The position numbers and the translations under genes are program-made. The notes under the pieces are model-generated. The model did not search any database. It was not told the DNA's origin and saw only the letters and a program-made list of their open reading frames with translations. Source: JAYWIG01 sp043789035 (GTDB taxonomy: Bacteria > Pseudomonadota > Gammaproteobacteria > Burkholderiales > Burkholderiaceae_E). Taken from it: a DNA stretch of 25,622 nt. The stretch covers positions 1 through 25,622 of the forward strand of contig JAYWIG010000335.1 of NCBI GenBank assembly GCA_043789035.1, read 5' to 3'. Shown one piece after another: positions 7,089-16,316 of the stretch (position 1 is the stretch's first letter; each line of letters opens with the position of its first letter).

Positions 7089-8063
7089 TTAATCGAGTTG
7101 AATGCCGGTCGACTTAATCGGCTTTTCCCAGCGTTGCAAATCCACTCTTTGAGCTTCAGCCAAACCGGCTGGTGTTGAGGCGATTAGATCTAAACCAAGA
7201 CCTTTCAGTTTTTCCACATTGGCAGGTTTCTTTATCGCAGTATTGACGATCTGATTTAGCTTTTGTACTTGTTCTGCAGCCATACCCGGTGGGCCATACA
7301 CTGCAAACCAACCAGTAGCAACCATATCGATGCCGGATTCTTTAAGAGTCGGCACTTCGGGTACTTGGCTGTCACGAGTAGCACCGCTGACTGCAATAAG
7401 TCGAATCTTGCCCGCACGATGAAGTTCAACCGATTCAGACACCACATCTACTTTGTACCCAATGTGGCCACCCAAGAGTGCAACGTTTGCTGGTGCCCCA
7501 CCCTGAAACGGCACATGCAATAGGGACGCACCTGAGCTTTGCTCCAACATGACGCCGAGAAAATGCGGCAGACTGCCAGTGCCCGAAGTACCGTAAGTTG
7601 CATTTTTAGGATCGGTTTTGGCTTTCGCAATCATCTCGGCCATGGTCTTTGCGCCTGTTGCTGACCCCGCAGCAATGCCAAGTTGGAATGACGCTAACTG
7701 GCTTATCGGAGTAAAGTCTCTAACCGCATCGTATTCAAGTTTTTTCTGAACATGGGGCGCGATGACTAAAGGTCCACTGGGGGCAACAATAATGGTTTGA
7801 CCATCCGGCTTAAATGTCTTCATTTGCGCTAACGCCACCCGACCACCAGCTCCGGGTTTATTTTCGACAATGACTGAGGAGAATTCTTCGCGTACTGATT
7901 CAGCGATTAAGCGTGCGATGACGTCAACAGAGCCGCCTGGTGGATAGCCCACAATAATTCTTAGTGGCGATTTCTCTTGGGCTTGTACTGGTGTAAAGCC
8001 CGCAGCTAAACTTATTGCAATTAGACTTAATGTGGCCAGTTGTTTTGTGAATTGTCTCTTCAT
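7089..8063 (-). CDS. Bug-family (TctC-like) periplasmic solute-binding protein
   Basis: 324 residues, the usual length of the Bug/TctC extracytoplasmic receptor family, which captures carboxylates and other small metabolites for tripartite tricarboxylate transporters. A signal peptide (MKRQFTKQLATLSLIAISLA, then AGFTPVQA) is followed by LRIIVGYPPGGSVDVIARL (about residues 34-52), the first ligand loop, and VIVENKPGAGGRVALAQMK, the second family signature. Later GGAPANVALLGGHIGY and PTLKESGIDMVATGWFAVYGPPG are also typical. The ATG at 8063 has AAGGG (8068-8072) just before it. No TctA/TctB membrane genes are adjacent; orphan Bug genes are common in Burkholderiales, which is the main taxonomic clue here. 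A candidate promoter overlaps the end of malQ, so it may be transcribed separately from the glycogen genes. The ligand is not predictable. Confidence 0.9.
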   Translation of the reverse strand: MKRQFTKQLATLSLIAISLAAGFTPVQAQEKSPLRIIVGYPPGGSVDVIARLIAESVREEFSSVIVENKPGAGGRVALAQMKTFKPDGQTIIVAPSGPLVIAPHVQKKLEYDAVRDFTPISQLASFQLGIAAGSATGAKTMAEMIAKAKTDPKNATYGTSGTGSLPHFLGVMLEQSSGASLLHVPFQGGAPANVALLGGHIGYKVDVVSESVELHRAGKIRLIAVSGATRDSQVPEVPTLKESGIDMVATGWFAVYGPPGMAAEQVQKLNQIVNTAIKKPANVEKLKGLGLDLIASTPAGLAEAQRVDLQRWEKPIKSTGIQLD

Positions 8064-8087
8064 GTCGCCCTTTTATTTTACTGATGA

Positions 8088-8106
8088 ATCGAATCTTTTC
8101 TTCGAT
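8088..8106. repeat. 6-bp inverted repeat between promoter and Bug gene start
   Basis: ATCGAA (8088-8093) and TTCGAT (8101-8106) form a perfect dyad separated by 7 bases. It lies just after the candidate -10 box, where an operator could sit. TCGA-type words are frequent in this window, so chance is possible. Confidence 0.35.
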
Positions 8107-8111
8107 CTACG

Positions 8112-8141
8112 AGTATAAAACAAGCAGCGAGAATCCGTCAC
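8112..8141 (-). promoter_or_regulatory. Candidate sigma-70 promoter of the Bug-family gene
   Basis: On the minus strand GTGACG (8136-8141) and TATACT (8112-8117) are 18 bases apart, with 4/6 and 5/6 matches to the consensus -35 and -10. It overlaps the malQ stop codon and would place transcript starts about 40-45 bases before the Bug ATG. Confidence 0.45.
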
Positions 8142-9640
8142 CTGCTATAAAGTCTGCACAAACCTGCTAGTGTTTGCGCATGTTGGGGCGAGACTTGGGC
8201 CCATTGAAAGCGCCATTGCCAATAGCCTTGGCCCACGCCGGGTAGATTCATTCGATGCGCGCCGTCTAAACCCAATACATCTTGCATCGGATGAATCGCG
8301 GTATCAGCAACGCTTGCACAAGCACTTGCGATCAGCTTCCAGTGAATAATGGATTCAACCTTGATGTTAGCTTCAAGGCCTAGGTAGTGAGCTACGTGAA
8401 GCTTTTCATGGTCGCTCGCATCTTGCCACCAACCAAGAGTGGTGTTGTTATCATGCGTGCCAGTGTAGACAACCGTGTTCGCTTCATAATTGTGGGGTAA
8501 ATAGGCGTTCGAACTATCACCGCCAAATGCGAAATGCAGTATGCGCATACCGGGGAAGTTCAAGTTTCGCCGTAAATCATCGACCTCTTCGGTGATGATG
8601 CCTAAGTCTTCAGCGACCACGGCGAGATTGCCTAATTGTTTTTGAATCGCATTGAACAAGTCAATTCCTGGCCCCTTAACCCAGCGCCCATTGATCGCCG
8701 TTGGTTCATTGGCTTGAATTTCCCAGTAATCAACAAACCCCCGGAAATGATCGATTCGAACCGTATCAACCATGGTGAAGGTATGACGAATGCGTTCAAT
8801 CCACCAAGCATAGCCTTCCGCTTTGTGCTCCGCCCATTTGTATAAAGGGTTACCCCATCTCTGGCCTGTTGCACTAAAAAAATCCGGTGGTACGCCAGCG
8901 ATAACAGTGGGCTTGTTTTCTGTATCAAGCTCAAATAGTTCAGGTCGAGCCCAAACCTCTGCGCTTTGGAAGGCTATGAAGATAGGCGCGTCACCAATGA
9001 TTTTGACGTTCTTACTATTGGCATAGGCCCGAAGTTTCGCCCACTGACGAAAAAAACACCATTGCGTAAATTCCCAGAAGTGCACCCTAGCGCCATGCAG
9101 CAATCGAACCTCGTCTAGCGCGGTCGGATCTCGATTGGCCAATGTTGAAGGCCAAGTGTTCCAGTCTCTATGCTCATGTGCTTCGTCTAAAGTCATGAAA
9201 AGCGAATAGTTGCTTAACCATTCTTGATCTGCCTTGAATTGAAGAAAATCTCGCTTCTCTTGGGCATCTCCTAGTTGAAGAAATCTTTGAGCAGCAATGG
9301 CAAGCTTTTGCATTCGCCATGGCACAACGGCTGAAAAATTTACTTCTAAATCATTAAAGCTTTTGTGGGTTGTTAACTCATCGTCTTGCAGCCAACCACG
9401 TTGCGATAAGTCGCGAAGATCGATTAAAAGTACATTGCCTGCAAACGCAGATGAACTCATGTACGGTGAGTTACCGGGGCCAATACCGCCCAAAGGTAAG
9501 ATTTGCCATAGGCTTTGGCCAGCTCCAACTAACCAATCAACAAAGTGATATGCGGCTGCACCCAAATCGCCACTACCGTGCGGGCCGGGCAAGCTGGTGG
9601 GGTGCAGCAATACGCCGCTCGATCGAGGGAAATTCTTCAT
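8138..9640 (-). CDS. malQ: 4-alpha-glucanotransferase (amylomaltase) MalQ
   Basis: 500 residues, the length of the compact bacterial GH77 amylomaltases. It moves alpha-1,4-glucan segments between maltooligosaccharides in the cytoplasm, recycling the short chains left after phosphorolysis and debranching. Catalytic residues are visible: the nucleophile Asp-297 in VDTVRIDHFRG, the acid/base Glu-344 in VVAEDLG, and Asp-397 in YTGTHDNNT. The N-terminus SSGVLLHPTSLPGPHGSGDLG is also a family signature, and GNSPYMSSSAFAGN follows. Its ATG overlaps the glgX stop by 4 bases (ATGA), so it is the last gene of the glgP-glgB-glgX-malQ unit and probably translationally coupled. Membership in a glycogen locus rather than a maltose regulon suggests the substrate is glycogen-derived oligosaccharide. 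Confidence 0.95.
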   Translation of the reverse strand: MKNFPRSSGVLLHPTSLPGPHGSGDLGAAAYHFVDWLVGAGQSLWQILPLGGIGPGNSPYMSSSAFAGNVLLIDLRDLSQRGWLQDDELTTHKSFNDLEVNFSAVVPWRMQKLAIAAQRFLQLGDAQEKRDFLQFKADQEWLSNYSLFMTLDEAHEHRDWNTWPSTLANRDPTALDEVRLLHGARVHFWEFTQWCFFRQWAKLRAYANSKNVKIIGDAPIFIAFQSAEVWARPELFELDTENKPTVIAGVPPDFFSATGQRWGNPLYKWAEHKAEGYAWWIERIRHTFTMVDTVRIDHFRGFVDYWEIQANEPTAINGRWVKGPGIDLFNAIQKQLGNLAVVAEDLGIITEEVDDLRRNLNFPGMRILHFAFGGDSSNAYLPHNYEANTVVYTGTHDNNTTLGWWQDASDHEKLHVAHYLGLEANIKVESIIHWKLIASACASVADTAIHPMQDVLGLDGAHRMNLPGVGQGYWQWRFQWAQVSPQHAQTLAGLCRLYSR

Positions 9641-11652
9641 CGTTGGGTACTGCGTTGGGTACTGGTTAGTTCGAGCATCATCAAGGTGCTCGATGTAACG
9701 TTGAACTTTTGCACAAATGGTTGGGTTGTTTCTGGCAAGCCAATAGGTAGAGCGCTGTTTAAGATCGGTAACCAGTACCCCTCTCCACCAACAGTTGGGG
9801 GCTGAAAACTTTCATCACTGTGTTTAGGGTTGAAAATCAAGATCAAGGGAACAGCCGCTTCGCTTCGTTTAATCAGGCATGCAAGTGTATGTTCATTGCT
9901 GTTGTGCCAATCAGCATCGCTCATTAATTCACCGTCAAATTTCAGCCAAGTGATTTTTGTCGAACCCCAATCGGTGCCCAGAGGCTGTAAGCGTTTTCGA
10001 ATCGCTATAACGTTGCTAGTAAACGCGATGAGGGACTGGTCTTTGTTCTGCCAGTTGATCCAGGTGGTTTCATTATCTTGGCAATATGGGTTGTTGTTGC
10101 CTTGCTGAGAGTGGCTAAGTTCATCGCCTGCACACAGCATAGGCGTGCCAAGACTCAACAAAGTGCTGGCGATTAAGACACGTTGCAGGCGTGCTCTTTG
10201 AGCCAGTATGCTTGAGTCATCTGTGTGGCCTTCGACTCCACAATTAACGCTTAGATTATGGCTATGACCGTCTCGATTGTTTTCGCCGTTTGCTTCGTTA
10301 TGTCGTCGCTCAAAGCTCACCGCATCTCGCAAAGTAAACCCATCATGGGCAACCACGAAGTTCACCGAATCGGCAGCGCTTCGATTGCTTTTTTGATAGA
10401 TGTCTGCTGAGCCGCAAAGCCGCATCGCAAACGCAGCTCGCGAAACTATTGGTTGGCCATAATGCAACCAAAACGCTCTCATTGTGTCGCGAAACTGATC
10501 ATTCCACTCGCCCCAACCCGAAGGGAAATTTCCCACTTGATAACCGTTACTGGCAACATCCCAAGGCTCCGCGATCATCTTCACACGCGATAGAACTGGG
10601 TCTTGTGCAATGGTTTGAAAAAAGGTGGCTTGCTTGGTAAAGTCGTTTCTAGGTTCGCCGGCTTGGCGACCGAGAATCGGCGCAAGATCGAATCGAAAAC
10701 CGTCGACATCCATCTCCGTAACCCAGTAGCGCAAACTATCTGTGACTAATTGCAATACTTGCGGTTCTCGAATGTCCAGCGTGTTGCCGCAACCTGCATA
10801 GTTCTCAAACTTGCTAAGATCGTCGCTTGGCAATCGATAGTAAGAGGCATTGTCTAATCCTCGGAAACTTAACGTTGGGCCTTGCTCGTCGGACTCAGCC
10901 GTATGGTTGTACACCACGTCGAGTAGCACTTCGATATTTTCTTTGTGCAGAGCTTGCACCATCGCCTTGAATTCAGCACGCGGATTGTTTGAACTGGCGT
11001 ACCTCGGATTTGGGCAAAAGAATGCCAGCGTGTTGTAACCCCAGTAATTTCTTAAACCGAGTTTGGTTAAGCGCGGTTCGTCGAAGCCGTAATGCACAGG
11101 CAACAGGCTCAAAGCAGTAACACCTAAATTCTTAAGGTGCTTAAGCGACGCAGGATGTGCCAAGCCAGCGTAAGTGCCCCTTAGCGCTTCAGGCAGTTCG
11201 CTATTGCTTTTCGAAAAACCTTTGACATGTAGCTCGTAGATGATTCTGTTCTCATCCCTTTCATCTCGTGCATCGCAACTATCGACACGTTCGACGCCGC
11301 TCCGTACAACCCGCGCTCGAAAGCTACCATCTTTGCATCGAAATACATCCTTGGCATAAGGGTCGAGAAGTGTTTTCGTCGCGTCGAACCAATGGCCGAT
11401 TGAAGGGTCGAACTTGCCATGTGCACGCAAGCAGTAAACGGTGGCTTCGCCCATGTTAGGCAAAAAGCCATGCCATATACTGTGAGTCTTTTTGGGCAAA
11501 AAAACACTCAGTAATTGTTGTTCGCCAGTAGCGTCAAAAATGCAAAGCTCTATCGCTTGGGCGTTTGCAGAGAAGACGGCAAAGTTAACGCCTTCGTTTC
11601 TACAGTGTGCCCCGAGTGGCCAAGGCTTGCCTTGCGTGATTGGTATAGTCAC
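9637..11652 (-). CDS. glgX: Glycogen debranching enzyme GlgX (isoamylase type)
   Basis: 671 residues; GH13 subfamily 11 enzyme that hydrolyses alpha-1,6 branch links of phosphorylase-limited glycogen. Domains: N-terminal CBM48 (about 5-100; WPLGAHCRNEGVNFAVFSAN), a catalytic barrel, and a C-terminal beta domain. The four GH13 regions are visible: LLDVVYNHTAE, VDGFRFDLAP with nucleophile Asp-322, MIAEPWD with acid/base Glu-362, and VAHDGFTL with Asp-437. The start is a GTG at 11652, 6 bases past the glgB stop, without a strong ribosome-binding site, so coupling to glgB is likely. The C-terminus reads STQRSTQR because of an exact 12-base tandem duplication just before the stop. Its stop overlaps the malQ start. 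Confidence 0.94.
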   Translation of the reverse strand: MTIPITQGKPWPLGAHCRNEGVNFAVFSANAQAIELCIFDATGEQQLLSVFLPKKTHSIWHGFLPNMGEATVYCLRAHGKFDPSIGHWFDATKTLLDPYAKDVFRCKDGSFRARVVRSGVERVDSCDARDERDENRIIYELHVKGFSKSNSELPEALRGTYAGLAHPASLKHLKNLGVTALSLLPVHYGFDEPRLTKLGLRNYWGYNTLAFFCPNPRYASSNNPRAEFKAMVQALHKENIEVLLDVVYNHTAESDEQGPTLSFRGLDNASYYRLPSDDLSKFENYAGCGNTLDIREPQVLQLVTDSLRYWVTEMDVDGFRFDLAPILGRQAGEPRNDFTKQATFFQTIAQDPVLSRVKMIAEPWDVASNGYQVGNFPSGWGEWNDQFRDTMRAFWLHYGQPIVSRAAFAMRLCGSADIYQKSNRSAADSVNFVVAHDGFTLRDAVSFERRHNEANGENNRDGHSHNLSVNCGVEGHTDDSSILAQRARLQRVLIASTLLSLGTPMLCAGDELSHSQQGNNNPYCQDNETTWINWQNKDQSLIAFTSNVIAIRKRLQPLGTDWGSTKITWLKFDGELMSDADWHNSNEHTLACLIKRSEAAVPLILIFNPKHSDESFQPPTVGGEGYWLPILNSALPIGLPETTQPFVQKFNVTSSTLMMLELTSTQRSTQR
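9641..9664. repeat. 12-bp exact tandem duplication at the 3' end of glgX
   Basis: CGTTGGGTACTG occurs twice in direct succession (9641-9652 and 9653-9664). Being 12 bases, it keeps the frame and gives GlgX a duplicated STQR tail directly before the ATGA overlap with malQ. It looks like a recent replication-slippage event. Confidence 0.9.
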
Positions 11653-11658
11653 AGCGCT

Positions 11659-13848
11659 TTATGACTTCAATTCAAACATCACGGTGGCCAACGGAGGTAT
11701 TGTGATGAGGATTGAAAACGGTTGGCCTTGCCATGAAACATTTTGAGAATCTGCCGCAGCTAGTGGCGTACCCATATTGCTACCGCCGTAATACTCCGAA
11801 TCGCTGTTGATGCGCTCAACGTAAACGCCTTCGCTCGGTACACCAAGTCGATAGCCTTGATAGGGCGAGGGGGTAAAATTACAAAGCACTACTACGGCAT
11901 TACCCTTTTCGTCGCGACGAATAAAGCTGATGATGGAACGTTGTGCGTCATTCAGTTCAATCCACTGAAACCCGTCAGGAATGAAATCTAGCTGATGAAG
12001 TGGTTTGCTATCTCGATAGAAAATATTTAAATCACGAACCATCCTTTGAATGCCAAGATGTTTTTTAGCACTTGGGTTAGTCGCTTCATCAAGCAAATGC
12101 CAATCTAGACTATGGTCGTGGTTCCACTCACGCTCTTGCGCAAATTCACAACCCATGAACAATAGTTTTTTGCCCGGATGCCCGTACATGAAACCGAGAT
12201 AAGCACGAAGGTTGGCAAATTTTTGCCATTCGTCTCCGGGCATTTTGTTGAGCAACGAGCCTTTGCCATGAACCACTTCATCATGCGAAATCGGTAAGAT
12301 GAAGTTCTCATTAAATGCGTAGGCGAGGCTAAAGGTTAATTCATTGTGGTGGTGTTTGCGATAGATAGAATCACGGCTCATGTATTGCAGCGTATCGTGC
12401 ATCCAGCCCATATTCCACTTGTAGTGAAAGCCCAAACCGCCGGAATAAGTCGGTCTTGATACAGCCGGATAGGCAGTTGATTCTTCTGCAATGGAAACTG
12501 CTTCTGGGCGTTCTGTACCAACTATCTCATTCATTCGTTTGAGTAACGAGATAGCTTCGAGGTTTTCTCTTCCGCCATGCACGTTCGGTATCCATTGGCC
12601 TTCGGTTCTACTGTAGTCTCGGTACAGCAATGAGCTAACAGCGTCGACCCGCAAACCGTCAACGCCGTATCGCTCTAACCAATACAGGCTATTGCCGAGC
12701 AGAAAATTACGCACTTCGGTTCGGCCAAAGTTGTAAATTAGCGTATTCCAATCATTATGGAACCCTTCCTTAGGGTCGGAATATTCGTATAAGTGCGTTC
12801 CATCGAAGTTGGCCAAGCCGTAACTATCGCTTGGGAAATGCGCGGGTACCCAATCGAGCAAAACGCCGAGGTTCTGTAAATGGCATTCGGACACAAACAT
12901 TGCAAAACCTTCGCTAGGGCCAAAACGAGCGGTTGGGCAGTAAAGACCAATCGGTTGATAACCCCATGAACCATCGAACGGATGCTCTTGAATCGGCATC
13001 AGTTCTATATGGGTAAAGCCCATGTCTTTCACATAGGGGATCAAGGTTTCGCAAAGCTCATGCCAATCGAGCCATTTCTCGTCTTTTCTACGCCAAGAGC
13101 CTAAGTGCACTTCATAGATACTCATCGGGGCATTGAGAGCGTTGGCACGTTTACGCTCTTTTGATGAACGAATCACCTGAGGCATGCTGCTTGTGATGCT
13201 TGCCGTCGCTGGGCGTAGTTCGCTGCGCCTGGCGTAAGGGTCTGCCTTGGTAAATTCTTGCAATCCGTCGCCAGATCGAATGAAGAACTTATAGAGCGCA
13301 CCTAACTTAACTTCTGGTAGAAAAATCTCCCATACGCCGCACTCGCGGCGCAATCGCATCGGAAATCTTCGAGGGTCCCAAAAATTGAAATCGCCTACTA
13401 TGCTGACGAACGAAGCATTGGGCGCCCAAACGGTGAACTGAATCCCCGGCACTGAATCAACCACCTTTTCGTGGGCACCCATCACTTCATAGGGGCGCAG
13501 GTGAGTGCCTTCGCCAAGCAACCAAATGTCGGTGTCGCTTAGTAAAGTTGGAAATCGATAAGGATCATGAATGATGTTATCGACTCCGCTCTCCCAACGC
13601 ACTTTGAATCGGTAGTCGAGCTGATCCTTGATGGCAAAGTTCTTTTCAAAAAAGCCGTCAGCATTGGACCGGATTAATTTACCAATCAATCGCTTTGTTT
13701 TAACTTCGATTGCGCTTACTTCTTTGGCACCAGGCAGAAAGGCCCTAACAGCTAAAGTATCGAGGTCAAGCCTGTGAGCACCTAGTTTTGAGAATGAATC
13801 GCTATGGCGACCATCGCAAATTAGCGCAATCTCTTCGCTTGAAATCAT
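11659..13848 (-). CDS. glgB: 1,4-alpha-glucan (glycogen) branching enzyme GlgB
   Basis: 729 residues, nearly the length of E. coli GlgB. It cuts alpha-1,4 chains and reattaches them by alpha-1,6 links, setting glycogen branching. Layout: an N-terminal N1 domain (about 1-110), CBM48 (about 130-230; FTVWAPNASFVSIVGDFNFWD), a GH13 barrel, and a C-terminal all-beta domain ending MFELKS. Catalytic residues are Asp-402 in VDGLRVDAVSS, Glu-455 in SIAEEST, and Asp-523 in LPISHDEVVHG. WGYQPIGLYCPTARFG is also a branching-enzyme signature. The ATG at 13848 overlaps the glgP stop (ATGA), so the gene is second in the operon and probably coupled to glgP. The presence of the N1 domain fits the longer proteobacterial form. 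No oddity seen. Confidence 0.96.
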   Translation of the reverse strand: MISSEEIALICDGRHSDSFSKLGAHRLDLDTLAVRAFLPGAKEVSAIEVKTKRLIGKLIRSNADGFFEKNFAIKDQLDYRFKVRWESGVDNIIHDPYRFPTLLSDTDIWLLGEGTHLRPYEVMGAHEKVVDSVPGIQFTVWAPNASFVSIVGDFNFWDPRRFPMRLRRECGVWEIFLPEVKLGALYKFFIRSGDGLQEFTKADPYARRSELRPATASITSSMPQVIRSSKERKRANALNAPMSIYEVHLGSWRRKDEKWLDWHELCETLIPYVKDMGFTHIELMPIQEHPFDGSWGYQPIGLYCPTARFGPSEGFAMFVSECHLQNLGVLLDWVPAHFPSDSYGLANFDGTHLYEYSDPKEGFHNDWNTLIYNFGRTEVRNFLLGNSLYWLERYGVDGLRVDAVSSLLYRDYSRTEGQWIPNVHGGRENLEAISLLKRMNEIVGTERPEAVSIAEESTAYPAVSRPTYSGGLGFHYKWNMGWMHDTLQYMSRDSIYRKHHHNELTFSLAYAFNENFILPISHDEVVHGKGSLLNKMPGDEWQKFANLRAYLGFMYGHPGKKLLFMGCEFAQEREWNHDHSLDWHLLDEATNPSAKKHLGIQRMVRDLNIFYRDSKPLHQLDFIPDGFQWIELNDAQRSIISFIRRDEKGNAVVVLCNFTPSPYQGYRLGVPSEGVYVERINSDSEYYGGSNMGTPLAAADSQNVSWQGQPFSILITIPPLATVMFELKS

Positions 13849-16316
13849 ACGGGAATCATTGCTTTTTCAGGCTGTAGATTCCAAATTTGGGTAGCGTATT
13901 CAGCAATCGTTCTGTCTGAAGAAAATGCACCCATACCTGCGACGTTGCAAATGGCTTTTTCGCACCATTGCTTTGGGTCTCGGTAGAGTTCATCGACTTT
14001 GAGTTGAGTTGCGATATAGGACTCATAGTCTGCTAAGAGCATGTAATGGTCGCCACCCCACATTAATGAATCGACAAGTGATCGATATCGACCAGGCTCG
14101 TCGGGTGAGAAAACTCCTCCTGAAATTGCATCAAGTACGCCTTTCAAGGCAGGGCATTGATCGTATAGTCTCATCGGCTGGTAGCCGCTATTTTTTAAAT
14201 CTCTTACTTCAGGCGTTTTTAGGCCAAAGATGAAGATGTTTTCATCACCTACGTTTTGTCGAATTTCTATGTTTGCTCCATCGTCTGTACCGATCGTTAA
14301 AGCGCCGTTGAGCGCTAGCTTCATATTGCCAGTGCCGGAGGCTTCTGTTCCAGCCGTCGATATCTGTTCAGACAAATCTGCGCCGGGCATGATCGTTTCA
14401 GCAACCGATACGCCATAGTTTGGGATGAATACGATTTTTAGTAAAGCGTTGGTTCTTGCATCATTATTGATGACGTTGCCGACATCATGAATCAACTGAA
14501 TAATCGACTTTGCAGTGTGATAAGACGAAGCCGCCTTACCAGCGAAAATCACCGTTCTTGCAACCCATCCAGCATTGGGGTTCGCCAAGATCGCTTGATA
14601 GCGATTGACTACGTGCAGCACATTCAGTAGTTGGCGTTTGTACTCGTGAATTCGCTTGACTTGTACATCAAACAAGCTATTCGGATTTACATCATAGCCA
14701 GTGACTGCTTTGATGTACTTTGCCAACTTCACTTTATTACCGTGTTTGATTGCCATAAAACGTTTGGCAAACATCGGATCGTTTTTCAGTGCCTTTAAGC
14801 GGCTAAGTTGGCTCAAATCCAATCGCCATTCGCTTCCTAGGTATTCGTCGAGCAATGCGGCTAGTTGAGGGTTCGCCTGGGCTAACCATCGACGCGGCGT
14901 AACGCCGTTAGTCATGTTGGTAAAGCGCTCGGGCCAGAGTGCAGCAAAGTCGGCAAAAATTGTTTCAATGAGTAGCGCAGAGTGAAGTGCTGAAACACCA
15001 TTGACTTTGTGACTACCGACTACGCAAAGATGCGCCATTCGAACTCTGCGTTCGCCATGCTCATCGATGAGGGAAAGGCGGGAGAGAAATTCATGATCAT
15101 TGGGATGCACTAAGGCAGCGGCGTCGAGATGTTCTTTATTGATACGAAAAATGATCTCTAAGTGCCTAGGCAAAACATACTGAATCAAACTCACCGGCCA
15201 TGTTTCTAATGCTTCTGGCATCAGGGTGTGATTAGTATAGGAGAATGTTTTTCCACAAATAGCCCAAGCTTGCGCCCAACTCATGTCGTGCTCATCACAT
15301 AGAACACGCATAAGCTCAGCCACGCCGATTGCAGGGTGAGTGTCGTTTAAATGAATTGCCACCTTGTCGGCGAGGTTGGCTAAGCTTGGATTTTCACTTA
15401 AATGACGCTTAATCAAGTCTTGAATCGAAGCCGCCACAAAGAAATACTCTTGTTTGAGACGTAGTTCACGGCCGGCTGGGGTACTGTCATTCGGGTATAG
15501 CACCCAAGAGATATTCTCGTATTCGTTTTTTGTAGTCGCAGCTCGTGCATAGTCACCGGTGTTAAACGCGTTCAAGTCAATATGCGCGGGTGCGGCTGCC
15601 TTCCACAATCTGAGCGTGCTGACCTTGTCGGTACCATGCCCTGGCACTACCATGTCATACGCCTTGGCTGTCACTGCACCGGAATGTCGCCACACTGATT
15701 TGCCTTCAGAATGGTCAACCCAACCACCAAAACGCACTTGAAAGTGAATGTCTGCGCGAGGAAACTCCCAAGGCGTTCCGTCTTTCAGCCAAGGGTCTGG
15801 ATATTCAATTTGTTGATTGTTTTGAATGGCTTGTGCAAACATACCGTACTCGTAACGAATACCGTAGCCGAAGGACGGTAAGCCAAGAGTTGCCATTGAA
15901 TCTAAAAAACACGCCGCTAATCGGCCCAACCCGCCATTGCCTAAGCCAGCGTCAGGTTCGTTTGTAACGATGTCTTCAAGTGAGTGAGCGTGTTGTTGAA
16001 TCGATTGCGACGCTTCTTCTCCTATATTTAACGCACTAATGGCATTCGAAAGGGTTCGCCCGATAAGAAACTCCATCGACAAGTAAACAACGCGCCTAGC
16101 TTTGTTAGACTGCTGTTCTGCTTGCGTGGCAACCCAGCGCCGTGATAGCTCTTCGCGGGCAACCTGAGAGGTGGCGAGCATCAAATCCGTTTTCGATACA
16201 TTGTTTGCGCCAACCCCAATTGTCGACAGTAGTCGCTCGTCGATTCTGGCTCGACGCTCGAAAGGTGGAGGGCTATTCAGCGATTTGCTGAAGTTATCGG
16301 TACGATGGGAGGACAA
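13845..16316 (-). CDS. glgP: Glycogen phosphorylase GlgP
   Basis: 823 residues. The PLP-dependent GT35 enzyme releases glucose-1-phosphate from chain ends with inorganic phosphate. The PLP lysine is Lys-666 in EASGTGNMKLALNGALTIGT, and other signatures are YLSMEFLIGR, GLGNGGLGRLAACFLDS, HLNDTHPAI and VKRIHEYKRQLLN. The start is a TTG at 16316, chosen because AAGGA (16324-16328) lies 7 bases upstream. The nearest ATG upstream is out of frame and followed at once by a stop, and the next in-frame ATG (residue 46) would cut into the conserved N-terminus. It is the first gene of glgP-glgB-glgX-malQ, divergent from glgC. An extended Ser/Pro/Arg-rich N-terminal 25 residues is not clearly conserved. 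Confidence 0.96.
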   Translation of the reverse strand: MSSHRTDNFSKSLNSPPPFERRARIDERLLSTIGVGANNVSKTDLMLATSQVAREELSRRWVATQAEQQSNKARRVVYLSMEFLIGRTLSNAISALNIGEEASQSIQQHAHSLEDIVTNEPDAGLGNGGLGRLAACFLDSMATLGLPSFGYGIRYEYGMFAQAIQNNQQIEYPDPWLKDGTPWEFPRADIHFQVRFGGWVDHSEGKSVWRHSGAVTAKAYDMVVPGHGTDKVSTLRLWKAAAPAHIDLNAFNTGDYARAATTKNEYENISWVLYPNDSTPAGRELRLKQEYFFVAASIQDLIKRHLSENPSLANLADKVAIHLNDTHPAIGVAELMRVLCDEHDMSWAQAWAICGKTFSYTNHTLMPEALETWPVSLIQYVLPRHLEIIFRINKEHLDAAALVHPNDHEFLSRLSLIDEHGERRVRMAHLCVVGSHKVNGVSALHSALLIETIFADFAALWPERFTNMTNGVTPRRWLAQANPQLAALLDEYLGSEWRLDLSQLSRLKALKNDPMFAKRFMAIKHGNKVKLAKYIKAVTGYDVNPNSLFDVQVKRIHEYKRQLLNVLHVVNRYQAILANPNAGWVARTVIFAGKAASSYHTAKSIIQLIHDVGNVINNDARTNALLKIVFIPNYGVSVAETIMPGADLSEQISTAGTEASGTGNMKLALNGALTIGTDDGANIEIRQNVGDENIFIFGLKTPEVRDLKNSGYQPMRLYDQCPALKGVLDAISGGVFSPDEPGRYRSLVDSLMWGGDHYMLLADYESYIATQLKVDELYRDPKQWCEKAICNVAGMGAFSSDRTIAEYATQIWNLQPEKAMIPV

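Noticed and set aside
6664..7178. Long plus-strand frames opposite the TauE and Bug genes.
   Set aside because: No family resemblance, no ribosome site, and full overlap with well-recognised minus-strand genes.
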